The notes below the pieces were generated by a model, which did no database searches, was not told where the DNA came from, and saw only the letters and a list, made by a program, of their open reading frames with translations. From Pedobacter gandavensis (GTDB lineage: Bacteria; Bacteroidota; Bacteroidia; Sphingobacteriales; Sphingobacteriaceae): 64,000 nt of DNA. Position numbers and translations under genes: made by a program. Positions 48,301 to 55,517 of the stretch are shown one piece after another (position 1 is the stretch's first letter; every line of letters begins with the position of its first letter). The stretch covers positions 186,001 to 250,000 of the forward strand of contig NZ_WNXC01000009.1 in NCBI RefSeq assembly GCF_014172405.1, read 5' to 3'.

Positions 48301-51103
48301 GGTTGCTAAAGCAGGAGATCGTGTGATTTACACGATTGTTGCTGAAAACACAGGCAGCAGTGCCATCAATAGTCTGGTGGTAAATGACCCGATGGTGAAT
48401 CTTAGATTCCTAAAGGGTGACCTCAACAATGATGGTAAACTGGATAAAGATGAAAGCTGGGAATATACTGGCACCTATACCGTTACTCAAGCTGACATTG
48501 ATGAAAATGGCAATGGCATCGTTACAGGCAAATTGGTAAACATCGCAAGTGCAACCGGCAGAAAGCCAGATGGTACATTGATCAATACACCCAATGTAGA
48601 AGCCAGAGTAGACATTAATATTTCAGGTAGTCAGATGACCATTAAAAAATCTAGTAGCACCACCGTGGTGAACAAAGCTGGACAGCTGATCCCCTATTTG
48701 ATTGCTGTAGCAAACACCGGAACAAGTTCCATTTCAGATGTAGTTGTGAATGATCCAATGTTGGCGGACCTGTCATTGATGGATGGTGACAACAATAATA
48801 ATAACAAACTGGATGTAAATGAAACATGGATCTATACCGGCAGTTATACGGTAACTCAGACAGACCTGGACAACAATGGAAATACTGCTGTTAAGGGGAA
48901 ACTGAGGAATACGGCAACGGTAACAGGAAGTAAACCTAACGGGGATTCTGCGGGAACGGTAAGTAGCACTAAAGATATTTCAATACTTCAGAAAAACGAT
49001 TTGATTTACACTAAAGTCGTAACTGGACCAATTGGTTATATCGCTGGACAAACTGTTTCTTATGAACTTAAAGTGACCAATACAGGGAACACTACAATAA
49101 CAAACATTGTACTCTCGGATAACAATGCGGTAATTACCAATGGATCTCCAATTGCGAGCCTTAGTCCTGGACAAACTGCATTGGCTACAGCGGTTCATAC
49201 CTTAACCCAAGCAGATGTTGATGCTGGAAAAGTAATCAACCAGGCAAGTCTAACTGCTCAAGATCCGAATGGTACGCCATTGAACAAAAAAACAGATGAT
49301 CCATCCACTCCTAGCCCGGATGATTCAACGATAGCTCAGATCGTTTCTCCGGGAAGCATTACCTTGATTAAAACGGCTATTCTGAGTGGCGATGGAAATA
49401 CCATTACCTATAACTTTACCGTTAAAAATACGGGTATCGTTACTTTAAGTAACATCGGGATCAGTGATACCAAAATTACGGAGAACATCTTGGTACAACC
49501 GGCTACCCTGGCACCTGGTCAGACTGGTACTGCAACCGCTAGCTACGTCATCTCCTCCATTGAGAAAGTAACAGGCCAGGTTAGCAATACTGCGATTGTG
49601 ACTGGTACTAGTCCCAATGGATTTAAAGTGAATGACGTTTCAGGAACCAATGCAAATAACAATACACCTACGCTGGTTAACCTACCAAAAATCACAGGGA
49701 CTAAAACGGTTACTGATGCTAATGGAAATGGAATTATTGAGGCTGGAGAAACCTTGACTTACCAAATCCACATCAGCAATAACGGTCAGGTTGACCGAAC
49801 AGATGTCCGCGTAACTGACCCTATTCCTTTAAACACCAATTATGTTGTTGGAAGCGCAAGCCATGGTGGTATTGAAAACGGAGATATCGTCAGCTGGAAT
49901 AACCTAACCATCCCGGCCAACAGTAGCCTGATATTAAGCTTAAAAGTTACAGCAGCGACAGCACTACCTCTTGGACTGGTAAAAATTGGCAACATCGCTA
50001 ACATTGTGGATCCAGCACTTCCTACCGCTCCTATTGTAGTAGAAACCAGCTTACCTGTTGAGGGCAAACTGGAAAGTATCAAAACGGTGAGCGATGCAAA
50101 AGGAAACAAGGATGGCGTTGCACAGGCCAATGAAACATTAACCTATACAATTGAAGTTAAAAATAGTGGAGGCAGTACTTTAACAGGTATTAAAATCAGT
50201 GATGCAATCCCTACTGGTTTGAAATATATAAATGCTACGGTTGATCATGGCGGAGTTTTTAATGAGACTAGTAATTCGGTAGACTGGTCAATTGACCTCG
50301 CTCCTGATGCAGTGCTTAGTTTAAGCTTTGATGCGAATGTTGTTGCTGATGTAAATGACTTATCTAACATTAAAAACATAGCACACATTTTGAGTCCGAA
50401 TGGCCAGACACTGGTACCAGAAAAGACGATTGCGATAGACCCATCCGCGGATATAAGTATTAAGAAAGAACTGCTGACTACCGGTTCGGTTAAAACCGGT
50501 GATTATGTTGTCTATAAAATCACAGTAACCAATCATGGCCAAAATAAGGCTACAGGTGTGAAAGTAAGTGATGTTCTACCAGGTACGCTTGACGCTCCAT
50601 TTGAACTGGTGATGGGCAAAGGAAGCAGCAATTTCGTCAACACTAATAAAACGCTGAATTGGATCATTGGAGAGCTATCTTTAAATGAGCAGATGACGCT
50701 TAGCTTCAAAGCAAAAGTGGTTGCTACCGGAACATTGGTCAACACTGCTACCGTAACCGCTGATCAGCCAGATCCGAATCCAGATAATAACAAAGCCTCT
50801 TCGGGAGGATTAGATATAGGTGGTGCGGATCTTTTCATTCCAAACCTATTTACTCCAAATGGTGATGGCAGGAATGATGCTTTTGAAATCCGAGGCTTGG
50901 ATCAGTTCCCAGACAATGAACTGGTGATCGTGAACAGATGGGGTAATGAGGTATTCAGAACCACCAACTATCAGAACAACTGGACTGGAGAAGGATTAAA
51001 TGAGGGCACTTATTATTACCTGTTAAAAGCCAGAAAAACCGGTTCCAAGGAATGGAAAGTATTCAAAGGATACGTCACCCTAGTTCATAATTTTAAAAAA
51101 TAG
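39353..51103 (+). CDS. Giant T9SS-secreted adhesin with PKD-like, DUF7507-like and DUF11 repeats and a type B C-terminal sorting domain
   Basis: The 3,916-residue protein has a signal peptide (to about residue 24, HVFAQ). Residues ~25-1860 form about 20 modules of ~85-100 residues, most with the pattern NAGxDQxxC...GTW...GxYTFxWTxSNGxC..., each with a Cys pair. Residues ~1863-3200 hold 11 full-length DUF7507-like repeats of ~122 residues (TITVKNTGxxAISNVVVxDPM, then a D/N-rich GDGNxNxKLDxxETW loop that probably binds calcium, then TxSQADIDNNGN). Two shorter repeats follow, then DUF11-type repeats from residue 3446. The last ~90 residues (FIPNLFTPNGDGRNDAF..., VNRWGNEVF) are a type B T9SS sorting domain, as in gliding adhesins such as SprB. 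Surface adhesion or gliding is inferred. Confidence 0.93.
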   Translation: MLHRLRLLVPILFFVLLVNHVFAQNCTVNAGIAQTICPGSTFILTGSASSNLAFKNEPKWTQIAGPAVALSATTNVNKNATAIVTNYVKGVSYTFRLSSQCEDGATVFDDVVYTVSDLNTANAGKDESLCPGTFSLKGSPLAPGETGRWTKINGDSNMPEPVNPGNPGAILQLSPSANLQSATYRWTVTKGDCTSFDDVTITNLGTQPVNAGNDQNLSCYHVSTKTNLSGSYVAKTTSQSGTWLFVSGPSIPVIENKNQHNTPISNLIEGKYIFRWTVSSSCYNGSDEVVINVAKATQEITNAAGSDQLFCDGRTSVVLSGTIPSYAGELITWEYISGGNGSPIFSNTNSPVTTVSGLDSSPGTVYKFKYTISNPITLCTSIGIHEVQFKTAPSITITTTPKPYFAACGEDAVTINYFSVGGTKTDFALVAAPAGSAIEIKMGGINNYTAAIESGKLLDGFNKIGTYILRYRRATENNVGGCSDAYADIKIVISGNASASNAGTRQVLACDVKNATLTGAVPPKGNGKWSQVTGPNTAIFDNTLNSNAEITGLINGSYTFRWVISGGDGGCANSQADVEVVVSENVKPVTVAGNARTTCYDTPVTLTGNIPLKNETALWTVYKNGVPANEVQLSDPTLANATATGLLADTKYTFRWTITNSCNSDFSEVVITTTTTPGVKQALAGADQCFPAATKTFNLDGNIPGAGETGTWILIDSPNAPSFNASSYNTSVTGAINGTYVFQWQLSNGGCVATTDQVSITISDPVTTAIAGANQNLCGNATLLQGNQPGIGKGFWTQTEGAGGAIIANPEAYNTEITGLTDGRYKFTWTISNSSCAAVSSAEVTINVSTPSSIAVAGPDQAVCNQNSTTLAANPVSNGHGRWAAISGPNVPTFSDLGSPTTTVSNLIYGVYQLEWISSGGLFCEDSRDQMTLTVSKAANAGGDKKLCNTNTVTLVGNSNSTGTWSVKSIPAGAATPTLQSTGSNGSIVTGLTPGIYTFTYTIAAFNGCPATSNDAIYTISAPPTIAEAGEDQERCSLITAIAPFQLTANEAISGTGKWTLESGPAGTFSNASLWNSTFQPSTEGVYLLKWEISNGDCTASSSSSDFMKISVSFPPTTAQAGANQLSACTDNVLLQGNTPLIGFGTWTIVSIPSGAPQPIIDQPNNGLSMVTGIVPGDYTFKWTITNGICSPSSSTVNITVTSTPPKKAAANIDQFLCAPTAGGQTSTTLSGNEPTGIETGLWEIISPSPTTATFTDATAYNTTINGLTAGSYTLRWTLTNGSCYSSDEMVIKVDPEATPAVITSGNQTICLYEPLILTANPVTIGVGTWSVENKPAGAPEPVFEHVNDPISNVFGLLEGQYTFKFSTVSGQCNPSEATVTITVTKLLSTAIAGLDQTTCFNSPITLNGNVPASGETGTWTVTSGQPALDYEFSNPNSPTATFKGKVGGLFSLTWTINNIACANSSTLNITVHPELINNNISSAVTAVCEGEKPLLTGSTPTGGAGGYTYQWQLLVNGVFTDISGATGINYTPTLSNTSTVSVTNTYNRVVKSGNCALLNSNSLSITIPPSLKGNTLSTPITNFCFTGDPTVIKGGTMTGGNGSYTYQWQSSLNSTTAYTDIPGATAADYDPEILPVNLTNVNQIYRYKRIVSSGSCTSEITLSITVYPKPSLTSITNTTTCSNTLFSYTPTSAVTGSTFIWTRAVVGGISNEAATGAAGISETLVNTTAVPVIVKYSYTLSSNGCENPTKFIVDVTVNPSPIGTNESIKTLTCGNSVFNYRLQDNIDKTYPIPASFTWTVAANANVTGQVAASGDVINQTLKNNTSTVQEVIYTISPTSKVPGACVGKSFTLTVTVPVCEGITIDKTTSRITAVTKAGDLIPYTIVIKNTGNANQTNVVVKDPFLSPLPLTNPSYTVGNQDNILNTGETWTYSGTYTVLQSDIDNNGKPAFNSGRIVNTATLTSDQQKGPLTGSTSVNIDAVAAYTIVKSSTTAAISKAGQVVPYEIEVKNTGNTSISNVTVNDPMLTNIRLFSGDGNSNNKLDLGETWIFIGSHIVTQPELDNNGNLVPVAVGQLRNTVSVTGQKPDGTAVYPVPPTAEKNIPIVAAGSFTVKKSSTTTLITKAGQIVPFSITVANTGNVALSNILVTDPMIANLSLYSGDIAPANLKLDVNETWTYTGSYTVTQFDLDNNGKPVLKSGNLLNNATVSGVYPNGTPDSKTTNDVLIPIQPFVAYTIEKTADKTAIKAANDLVNYTIKVKNIGDAAINNVQVYDPMFPVLTGPIDDTGVTNVLDKGETWTYTGTYTVSQNDIDRNGNDPTPIGVLSNTATLSGNKPNGAAIDPISSTVLIPLNTTTAFTVIKTADLTEITAAGQKVTYTITVKNTGSTAISNVVIKDPMLTLGLPTGDGGLPNVLDQNETWIYTGTYIVSQANIDNQGNLCPDGYLSNSVNVTGKKPDGSSAGSVTDILEIPIRPAASFLLTKTSDVTEVTKVGDKIIYTVTAENTGVVAIQSLIVNDPMVNLIYQNGDTNTDGKLDVAETWIYSGSYLISQADIDNNGNQIIPGKMVNTVTANGRKPDGTLLADVSATNTVALKSKAQMSVVKASTTSVITKAGEVVPYTITVTNTGTVAITDVKVNDPLLIANPPILSSGDFNANQKLDVNETWTYTGSYTISQADIDNHINSGHLLNTATVDGTSVNGPLSPVTSNEVSIPIKSKAAYTIEKSSTTTTIKVAGEEVTYYITVKNTGDVAIQNVVVKDAMFGLTPVPLNSGDGNANGRLDLLETWNYTFKYIVKQSDIDNNGNTATKGVLSNTATLNGTHPQGTALAEASSTKIIPLTTTSLFSLVKTSDKAAITEAAEVVNYTITLTNTGTEAISGVKVEDPLLVLTLSSGDEVNPGILDVSEVWIYKGAYTVTQADIDRNGNQLINGTATANGNLINVVTATGIKPDGNSSGIVTTTNVIPILPNASFKLTKTSDVPQVAKAGDRVIYTIVAENTGSSAINSLVVNDPMVNLRFLKGDLNNDGKLDKDESWEYTGTYTVTQADIDENGNGIVTGKLVNIASATGRKPDGTLINTPNVEARVDINISGSQMTIKKSSSTTVVNKAGQLIPYLIAVANTGTSSISDVVVNDPMLADLSLMDGDNNNNNKLDVNETWIYTGSYTVTQTDLDNNGNTAVKGKLRNTATVTGSKPNGDSAGTVSSTKDISILQKNDLIYTKVVTGPIGYIAGQTVSYELKVTNTGNTTITNIVLSDNNAVITNGSPIASLSPGQTALATAVHTLTQADVDAGKVINQASLTAQDPNGTPLNKKTDDPSTPSPDDSTIAQIVSPGSITLIKTAILSGDGNTITYNFTVKNTGIVTLSNIGISDTKITENILVQPATLAPGQTGTATASYVISSIEKVTGQVSNTAIVTGTSPNGFKVNDVSGTNANNNTPTLVNLPKITGTKTVTDANGNGIIEAGETLTYQIHISNNGQVDRTDVRVTDPIPLNTNYVVGSASHGGIENGDIVSWNNLTIPANSSLILSLKVTAATALPLGLVKIGNIANIVDPALPTAPIVVETSLPVEGKLESIKTVSDAKGNKDGVAQANETLTYTIEVKNSGGSTLTGIKISDAIPTGLKYINATVDHGGVFNETSNSVDWSIDLAPDAVLSLSFDANVVADVNDLSNIKNIAHILSPNGQTLVPEKTIAIDPSADISIKKELLTTGSVKTGDYVVYKITVTNHGQNKATGVKVSDVLPGTLDAPFELVMGKGSSNFVNTNKTLNWIIGELSLNEQMTLSFKAKVVATGTLVNTATVTADQPDPNPDNNKASSGGLDIGGADLFIPNLFTPNGDGRNDAFEIRGLDQFPDNELVIVNRWGNEVFRTTNYQNNWTGEGLNEGTYYYLLKARKTGSKEWKVFKGYVTLVHNFKK
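45680..47146 (+). repeat. Four-domain superblock A inside the giant adhesin (residues 2110-2598)
   Basis: Four consecutive DUF7507-like repeats starting GSFTVKK, VAYTIEK, TAFTVIK and ASFLLTK. In the same order they are closer to the next four repeats than to their immediate neighbours: repeat 2 shares the ending GVLSNTATL and a PLxTT linker with repeat 2 of block B, and repeat 4 shares a TKTSDV...AENTG signature with its partner. Confidence 0.6.
47147..48628 (+). repeat. Four-domain superblock B inside the giant adhesin (residues 2599-3092)
   Basis: Four DUF7507-like repeats starting AQMSVVK, AAYTIEK, SLFSLVK and ASFKLTK, in register with block A. The following single repeat (SQMTIKK, from 48629) resembles the first repeat of this block, as if a third superblock started and then diverged or was truncated. 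Confidence 0.6.
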
Positions 51104-51115
51104 GCTTAAAAAAAT

Positions 51116-51160
51116 AAGGAAAACCAGGTCTACTTAAGCCGACATTGGTTTTCCCTTTTT
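51116..51160 (+). terminator. Hairpin between the adhesin and PorP/SprF genes
   Basis: Stem GGAAAACCA (51118-51126) pairs with TGGTTTTCC (51146-51154), followed by CTTTTT. It lies 12 bases after the adhesin stop and just before the PorP start. It may attenuate, giving less downstream transcript than adhesin transcript. Confidence 0.7.
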
Positions 51161-51174
51161 ATCAAAAAAAAGAC

Positions 51175-52146
51175 ATGAAGAGATTACTCATCACATTAAT
51201 CCTTGGATTATTACTCGTCTATAAACCGGCATCGGCACAACAAGACGCTCAATATAGCCAGTATCTATTTAACGGAATCTATATCAATCCCGCCTATGCC
51301 GGATATAAAGAAAATCTGAACCTGCATTCCTTTTACCGTAGTCAGTGGACAGGGATTAAGGGCGCACCGAAAAGTATGTCACTAGCCCTGGATGCGATTG
51401 CCAATGAAGGAAATGTTGGGCTCGCCTTACAAGTATCCAGTGATCAGCTTGGCGCCCAAACCAATTTAAGTGCCTATGGAAATTATGCGTACCGAATCCG
51501 TTTAAATGAAGATGGATCCTCACGCCTGGCTTTTGGCCTGGGTTTTGGGGTGATGCAACTCGGGATAGATGGTGCAAAATTAAACCCTAATGATCCGGAA
51601 CCAGATCAACCTACCGGAATGGAAAGCGTAGTGTTACCAGATGCTAGAGCCGGAGTTTACTATTCTACGAATAATTTCTTTGCTGGCTTTTCTGTTGACA
51701 ACTTGATTTCTCAATATTTCAATGTTAAAGACCGTGCTTTTGTACCACAGCCAAAGCCACACTTTTACCTGACTGCAGGAACTTTAATCCCACTGTCTTC
51801 TGAGATAAAGATTAAACCATCCATTCTATTGAAGGATGATGCTGCAGGTCCGACAAGTTTAGACCTGAATGCTTTTGTTTTATTAAGCGAAAGATTATGG
51901 TTGGGAGGATCCTACCGTACTGGAGTTAAGCTTTATAATAAAGACCACATTCAGAAAAATTTGAGTCCTCAGAATTCAGCCGTTGCAGCAGTGGAATTTT
52001 TTGCCACAGAAAAACTTAGAATAGGTTATGCGTATGATTTTTCGGTTGGCGCTTTGCAAGGTTATAGCAGCGGGAGTCATGAGTTCTCTATCGGCATTTA
52101 TTTCCTGAAACCTAAAGTCAGAATGGCTACTCCACGTTTCTTTTAA
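51175..52146 (+). CDS. PorP/SprF-family type IX secretion-associated outer-membrane protein
   Basis: The frame opens at 51145, but that codon sits in the terminator hairpin. The ATG at 51175 starts a clean signal peptide (KRLLITLILGLLLVYKPASA) and gives 323 residues. The mature start QQDAQYSQYLFNGIYINPAYAGYKENLNLHSFYRSQWTGIKGAPKSM is the hallmark of the family, followed by a beta-barrel (GLGFGVMQLGIDGAKL..., ARAGVYYSTNNFFAGFSV). SprF-type proteins sit next to type B-CTD adhesins and are needed for their secretion or anchoring, so the client is the adhesin encoded just upstream. Confidence 0.93.
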   Translation: MKRLLITLILGLLLVYKPASAQQDAQYSQYLFNGIYINPAYAGYKENLNLHSFYRSQWTGIKGAPKSMSLALDAIANEGNVGLALQVSSDQLGAQTNLSAYGNYAYRIRLNEDGSSRLAFGLGFGVMQLGIDGAKLNPNDPEPDQPTGMESVVLPDARAGVYYSTNNFFAGFSVDNLISQYFNVKDRAFVPQPKPHFYLTAGTLIPLSSEIKIKPSILLKDDAAGPTSLDLNAFVLLSERLWLGGSYRTGVKLYNKDHIQKNLSPQNSAVAAVEFFATEKLRIGYAYDFSVGALQGYSSGSHEFSIGIYFLKPKVRMATPRFF

Positions 52147-52175
52147 TTCAGGACCACAATTATTTAATGATAAAT

Positions 52176-54137
52176 ATGAAAAAGAATTTATATAAAATAT
52201 TCATTTCCGCTCTTGGATTCATGACTGTTAGTGGCAGCACATTCGGCCAAAATAAAATGAAAGAGGCGGATCAGCAATTCGAATTATTCAACTACAAAAA
52301 GGCGATATTGTTATACGAACAGGCTTATAAAAAGAAGGCAGAAATTCATTCTGCAGAACGTCTGGCCATCTCCTACCGTCTGATCAATGATTATAAACAG
52401 GCCGAAAGCTGGTATGCGATTTTGGTAAAGATGCCAGAAAGTAACACCGAAAACTTATTGGACTATGCCAAAACACTTCAAAATAATGCAAAGTATAGCG
52501 AAGCAAAGGCACAGTATTTAAACTATTTCGGGAAGCACAAACAGGTTCCAGCACAGCAACAAAACATTTTGTTGTTGTCTTGCGACTCCGCATTGATCTG
52601 GATGAAAGATCCAAAGCAATTAGAGATCATTAATCAAAAAACATGGAACAGCGCGCAGTCGGACTGGGCTGCCATCTCCTATCAAGGGAATGTAGTTTTC
52701 AGTTCTGACAGGTCCAACTTTGTTGCTCAGCAAAATACGAGAAAGCCATTTTTAAAATTTGACGGCACCGTATGGCCGGACAAAAAAGTATATGGCTGGA
52801 CGGGCAATGGCTACCTTAAATTGTACAGCACAGCAAAAGGTACAGATGAGTTAAGTTTATTCAATATCCCTACAGGCACTAATTATCACCAAGGATCAAT
52901 CAGTTTCAGCGCGGATGAAAACACGGCCTTTTTTGCCCTAACACAGTTACCGAAACGCTTAAAAAGATCAAAGGGAAAACCGGCTACCATTCATGTAGAA
53001 ATCTATAGTAGCAGCAGAAATGCATCAGGAAACTGGTCTAAACCAATTCCATTTACTTACAATAATGCCAGTTCCTATTCAGTTGCCGATCCATTTATTT
53101 CGCCAGATGGGAAAACGCTTTATTTCAGTTCCAATATGCCTGGAGGATTAGGTGGCAGTGACATTTACAGCAGTACAAAAACTGAAGATGGCAGCTGGAC
53201 GACTCCCTTAAATATGACTACGGTAAATACCGCTGGTAATGAAAGAAGTCCGGTGCTTGGCTTAAACGGTGAATTTTTCTTTTCCAGTGATGGACGCGTT
53301 GGTATGGGTGGACTAGATATTTATAAAGCACGTTTGAAAGGGTCTTCAGCAGATCAGATTGAAAATTTAAAATATCCACTTAACTCTCCTCAAGATGATT
53401 TTGGCTTTAGTCTGAATGACCAGGGAAGCCTTGTTTTTCTTTCTTCGAACAGATTCGAAGGCTTAGGTCAGGATGATATTTACAGCTTGAAGGCAAGGCC
53501 TGTTATTCAGCTGAAATTGATTGGTCAGGTTCTGGATAAGAAAACGCAATTACCAATAGCCAATTCACTAGTTGCTTTAAGCAAAATCGATGGTGGTATT
53601 TTAAAAGTAGAAACAGATGCCACAGGGCGCTTCAAATTTGATTTGAGCCCGGAATCTTCCTACACCCTGGTAGGTGTTAAAACCGGATTTCTTGCCGACA
53701 TTAAAGAGTTGAATACCCTTGGACTAACCAGTTCTACAGTCATTGAGAAGCAGCTTTATCTTGAAAAGATAGAACTTAATAAAGCAATACGTATTGACAA
53801 TATTTATTATGATTTCGACAAATGGAATATCAGACCTGATGCCGCAATAGAATTGGATAAACTGGTGAAGGTGCTAAAAGACAATCCCAGCATTTGGATA
53901 GAATTAGGATCACATACCGATAGTCGTGGTAAAGATACTTACAATCTGAATTTATCTCAGAAAAGAGCGGAATCGGCTATCCAATATATCATCTCTCGTG
54001 GCATTGATCAAAACAGGCTTACTGCCCGTGGTTACGGTGAAACTCAGTTGGTGAACCGTTGTTCAAATGGTGTGGAATGTAGCGTTGAAGAGCATCAGGA
54101 AAACCGAAGAACAGAATTTAAAATTGTAAAGTTCTAA
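52176..54137 (+). CDS. OmpA-family protein with TPR, PD40-propeller and carboxypeptidase-regulatory domains (PorE-like)
   Basis: After a signal peptide (from Met 52176; a 3-residue longer start at 52167 is possible) come TPR helices (KMKEADQQFELFNYKKAILLYEQAY), four WD40-like/PD40 beta-propeller repeats (for example SVADPFISPDGKTLYFSSNMPGG and ERSPVLGLNGEFFFSSDG), a CarboxypepD-regulatory domain (about 450-530) and a C-terminal OmpA peptidoglycan-binding domain (YYDFDKWNIRPDAAIELDKL, then GSHTDSRGKDTYNLNLSQKRA). This architecture is typical of T9SS-associated proteins that tie outer-membrane components to peptidoglycan. It is the third gene of the adhesin-PorP-OmpA set and is followed by a strong terminator. 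Confidence 0.92.
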   Translation: MKKNLYKIFISALGFMTVSGSTFGQNKMKEADQQFELFNYKKAILLYEQAYKKKAEIHSAERLAISYRLINDYKQAESWYAILVKMPESNTENLLDYAKTLQNNAKYSEAKAQYLNYFGKHKQVPAQQQNILLLSCDSALIWMKDPKQLEIINQKTWNSAQSDWAAISYQGNVVFSSDRSNFVAQQNTRKPFLKFDGTVWPDKKVYGWTGNGYLKLYSTAKGTDELSLFNIPTGTNYHQGSISFSADENTAFFALTQLPKRLKRSKGKPATIHVEIYSSSRNASGNWSKPIPFTYNNASSYSVADPFISPDGKTLYFSSNMPGGLGGSDIYSSTKTEDGSWTTPLNMTTVNTAGNERSPVLGLNGEFFFSSDGRVGMGGLDIYKARLKGSSADQIENLKYPLNSPQDDFGFSLNDQGSLVFLSSNRFEGLGQDDIYSLKARPVIQLKLIGQVLDKKTQLPIANSLVALSKIDGGILKVETDATGRFKFDLSPESSYTLVGVKTGFLADIKELNTLGLTSSTVIEKQLYLEKIELNKAIRIDNIYYDFDKWNIRPDAAIELDKLVKVLKDNPSIWIELGSHTDSRGKDTYNLNLSQKRAESAIQYIISRGIDQNRLTARGYGETQLVNRCSNGVECSVEEHQENRRTEFKIVKF

Positions 54138-54159
54138 CTGTATTAAGTTTTGTTTAAAT

Positions 54160-54200
54160 AAAAAAGGATACCTACTTTTAATAGTATGGTATCCTTTTTT
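54160..54200 (+). terminator. Terminator of the adhesin-PorP-OmpA operon
   Basis: Perfect 13-bp stem (54160-54172 with 54188-54200), A6 at the start and T-run at the end, 22 bases after the OmpA-family stop. Confidence 0.9.
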
Positions 54201-54361
54201 TTTGGACCCAACATTACTTACCCATTTAAATATTCATTAAATTCATGTATTTCCTCCCGGAATCCACCTTCAGTTGTTGAAATAATTTTAATACCTTAGA
54301 TCAGGAGCTGATCTTATTGGCTGCATCTATTTTTAAGGACAATTAACTGTTTTAAAATGTA

Positions 54362-54556
54362 ATGAATAACAATCCCATAGTAGATTTGAAAAATGGTGAT
54401 CAATGTAAGGTTATAGGAGGAACACACAAAGGTAAATCAGGTATCGTGAGAGACCTACGCACCAGCAAAACTGGCCACATTACGATTACCGTTGAGCAGG
54501 AAAACTCCGTAAAATTCAAAACCCTTGGAAAAAATGTGGTAATTGATCAAGCCTGA
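54362..54556 (+). CDS. Small KOW-motif protein
   Basis: The 64-residue protein contains a KOW motif (KNGDQCKVIGGTHKGKSGIVRDL), the RNA/protein-contact element of NusG and ribosomal protein uL24. The rest is a short beta-rich tail ending in VVIDQA. It is too small to be either of those proteins and probably a stand-alone RNA- or ribosome-associated factor. It stands alone between the OmpA-family terminator and a convergent gene. Confidence 0.75.
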   Translation: MNNNPIVDLKNGDQCKVIGGTHKGKSGIVRDLRTSKTGHITITVEQENSVKFKTLGKNVVIDQA

Positions 54557-54606
54557 AAAATTCACCAGTTTTCCCGTCATTATCTATGCGAGCAGTTTTA
54601 ATCTAA

Positions 54607-55329
54607 TTATTCTGTAAGATTTTCAAAACGAATTTTGGCTTTTTCAAACACCATAATTTCTTCCTGTGAGCGCGTATCAACGTATGAGATTTCGGGGAAT
54701 AAACCACTTGATCGTTTAAGGGATGCACATTCAAAATCATTCATTATTCCAGAATAAATTTTGGATGCCATTTCTGTTTGACCGACAGCCTCATAACTCT
54801 GTCCAAATTGAAGCATATCTTCTCCTATTTCGTGTCTTTTAAGTAAGTTCCCGATTGAGTTACTAATTTGAGCTTTTACTGCAGCAACGTTGGCTATCGC
54901 TGCTATCTCATTTTTGTTTTTAAGTAATTCTATAAAGAGCTGCAACTCATTTCTTATTTCTGGATTAACCTGATAAACATCTCCAAGATCGGACAAATAA
55001 ACGCCCTTATTCATTGCGGTATTGGCCATTAATCGTATAAATCCACCCATTTTAAAAACCAAATGAACAAGAACGGCAGTATATACTTTGAGTTGCTCAT
55101 TATTAATGGCAGAATTGGTAAATACTTTATATAGATCTAATCCTTCTAAAAATTCCTCCTGGTATTTATTTGCTTCAAAACCAGAATCTTCTTCTTCTAT
55201 TTTTTCATCATTTAAAATCCTATAAATCAAATGGTGGATTTTAAACTCACTATTTGATTTATTCAATTTCTGTTTAAGTTCTTCAAATCTGTTTTCTTTT
55301 ATTAATTGTTTCATTAAAGTTGGGTTCAT
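54607..55329 (-). CDS. Hypothetical cytoplasmic protein, mostly alpha-helical
   Basis: The 240-residue protein has no signal peptide or membrane helix and is predicted to be helical, with a charged N-terminus (QLIKENRFEELKQKLNK), an acidic patch (EKIEEEDSG) and Ala-rich helix NEIAAIANVAAVKAQI. The later part (FGQSYEAVGQTEMASKIYSGIMNDFECA) resembles a TPR helix pair. Met6 (55314) is an alternative start. I do not recognise a family. It is divergent from the DUF5694 gene and convergent with the KOW gene. Confidence 0.6.
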   Translation of the reverse strand: MNPTLMKQLIKENRFEELKQKLNKSNSEFKIHHLIYRILNDEKIEEEDSGFEANKYQEEFLEGLDLYKVFTNSAINNEQLKVYTAVLVHLVFKMGGFIRLMANTAMNKGVYLSDLGDVYQVNPEIRNELQLFIELLKNKNEIAAIANVAAVKAQISNSIGNLLKRHEIGEDMLQFGQSYEAVGQTEMASKIYSGIMNDFECASLKRSSGLFPEISYVDTRSQEEIMVFEKAKIRFENLTE

Positions 55330-55517
55330 TAAAATTAGGTTTAACCTTGTTTATGATCTCTAGCTATAGCTAAGAAAATTAACAATAAATTTCAGCGCCA
55401 TGTGGAGATTTTTTATGTTTTACCATTGGAGTGAACATTTAGTTTTAATAAATTTGTAATCAAACAACAACAAACTTAATATCTATTGCTTAGATAGATG
55501 TAATAATTAAAATTTAT

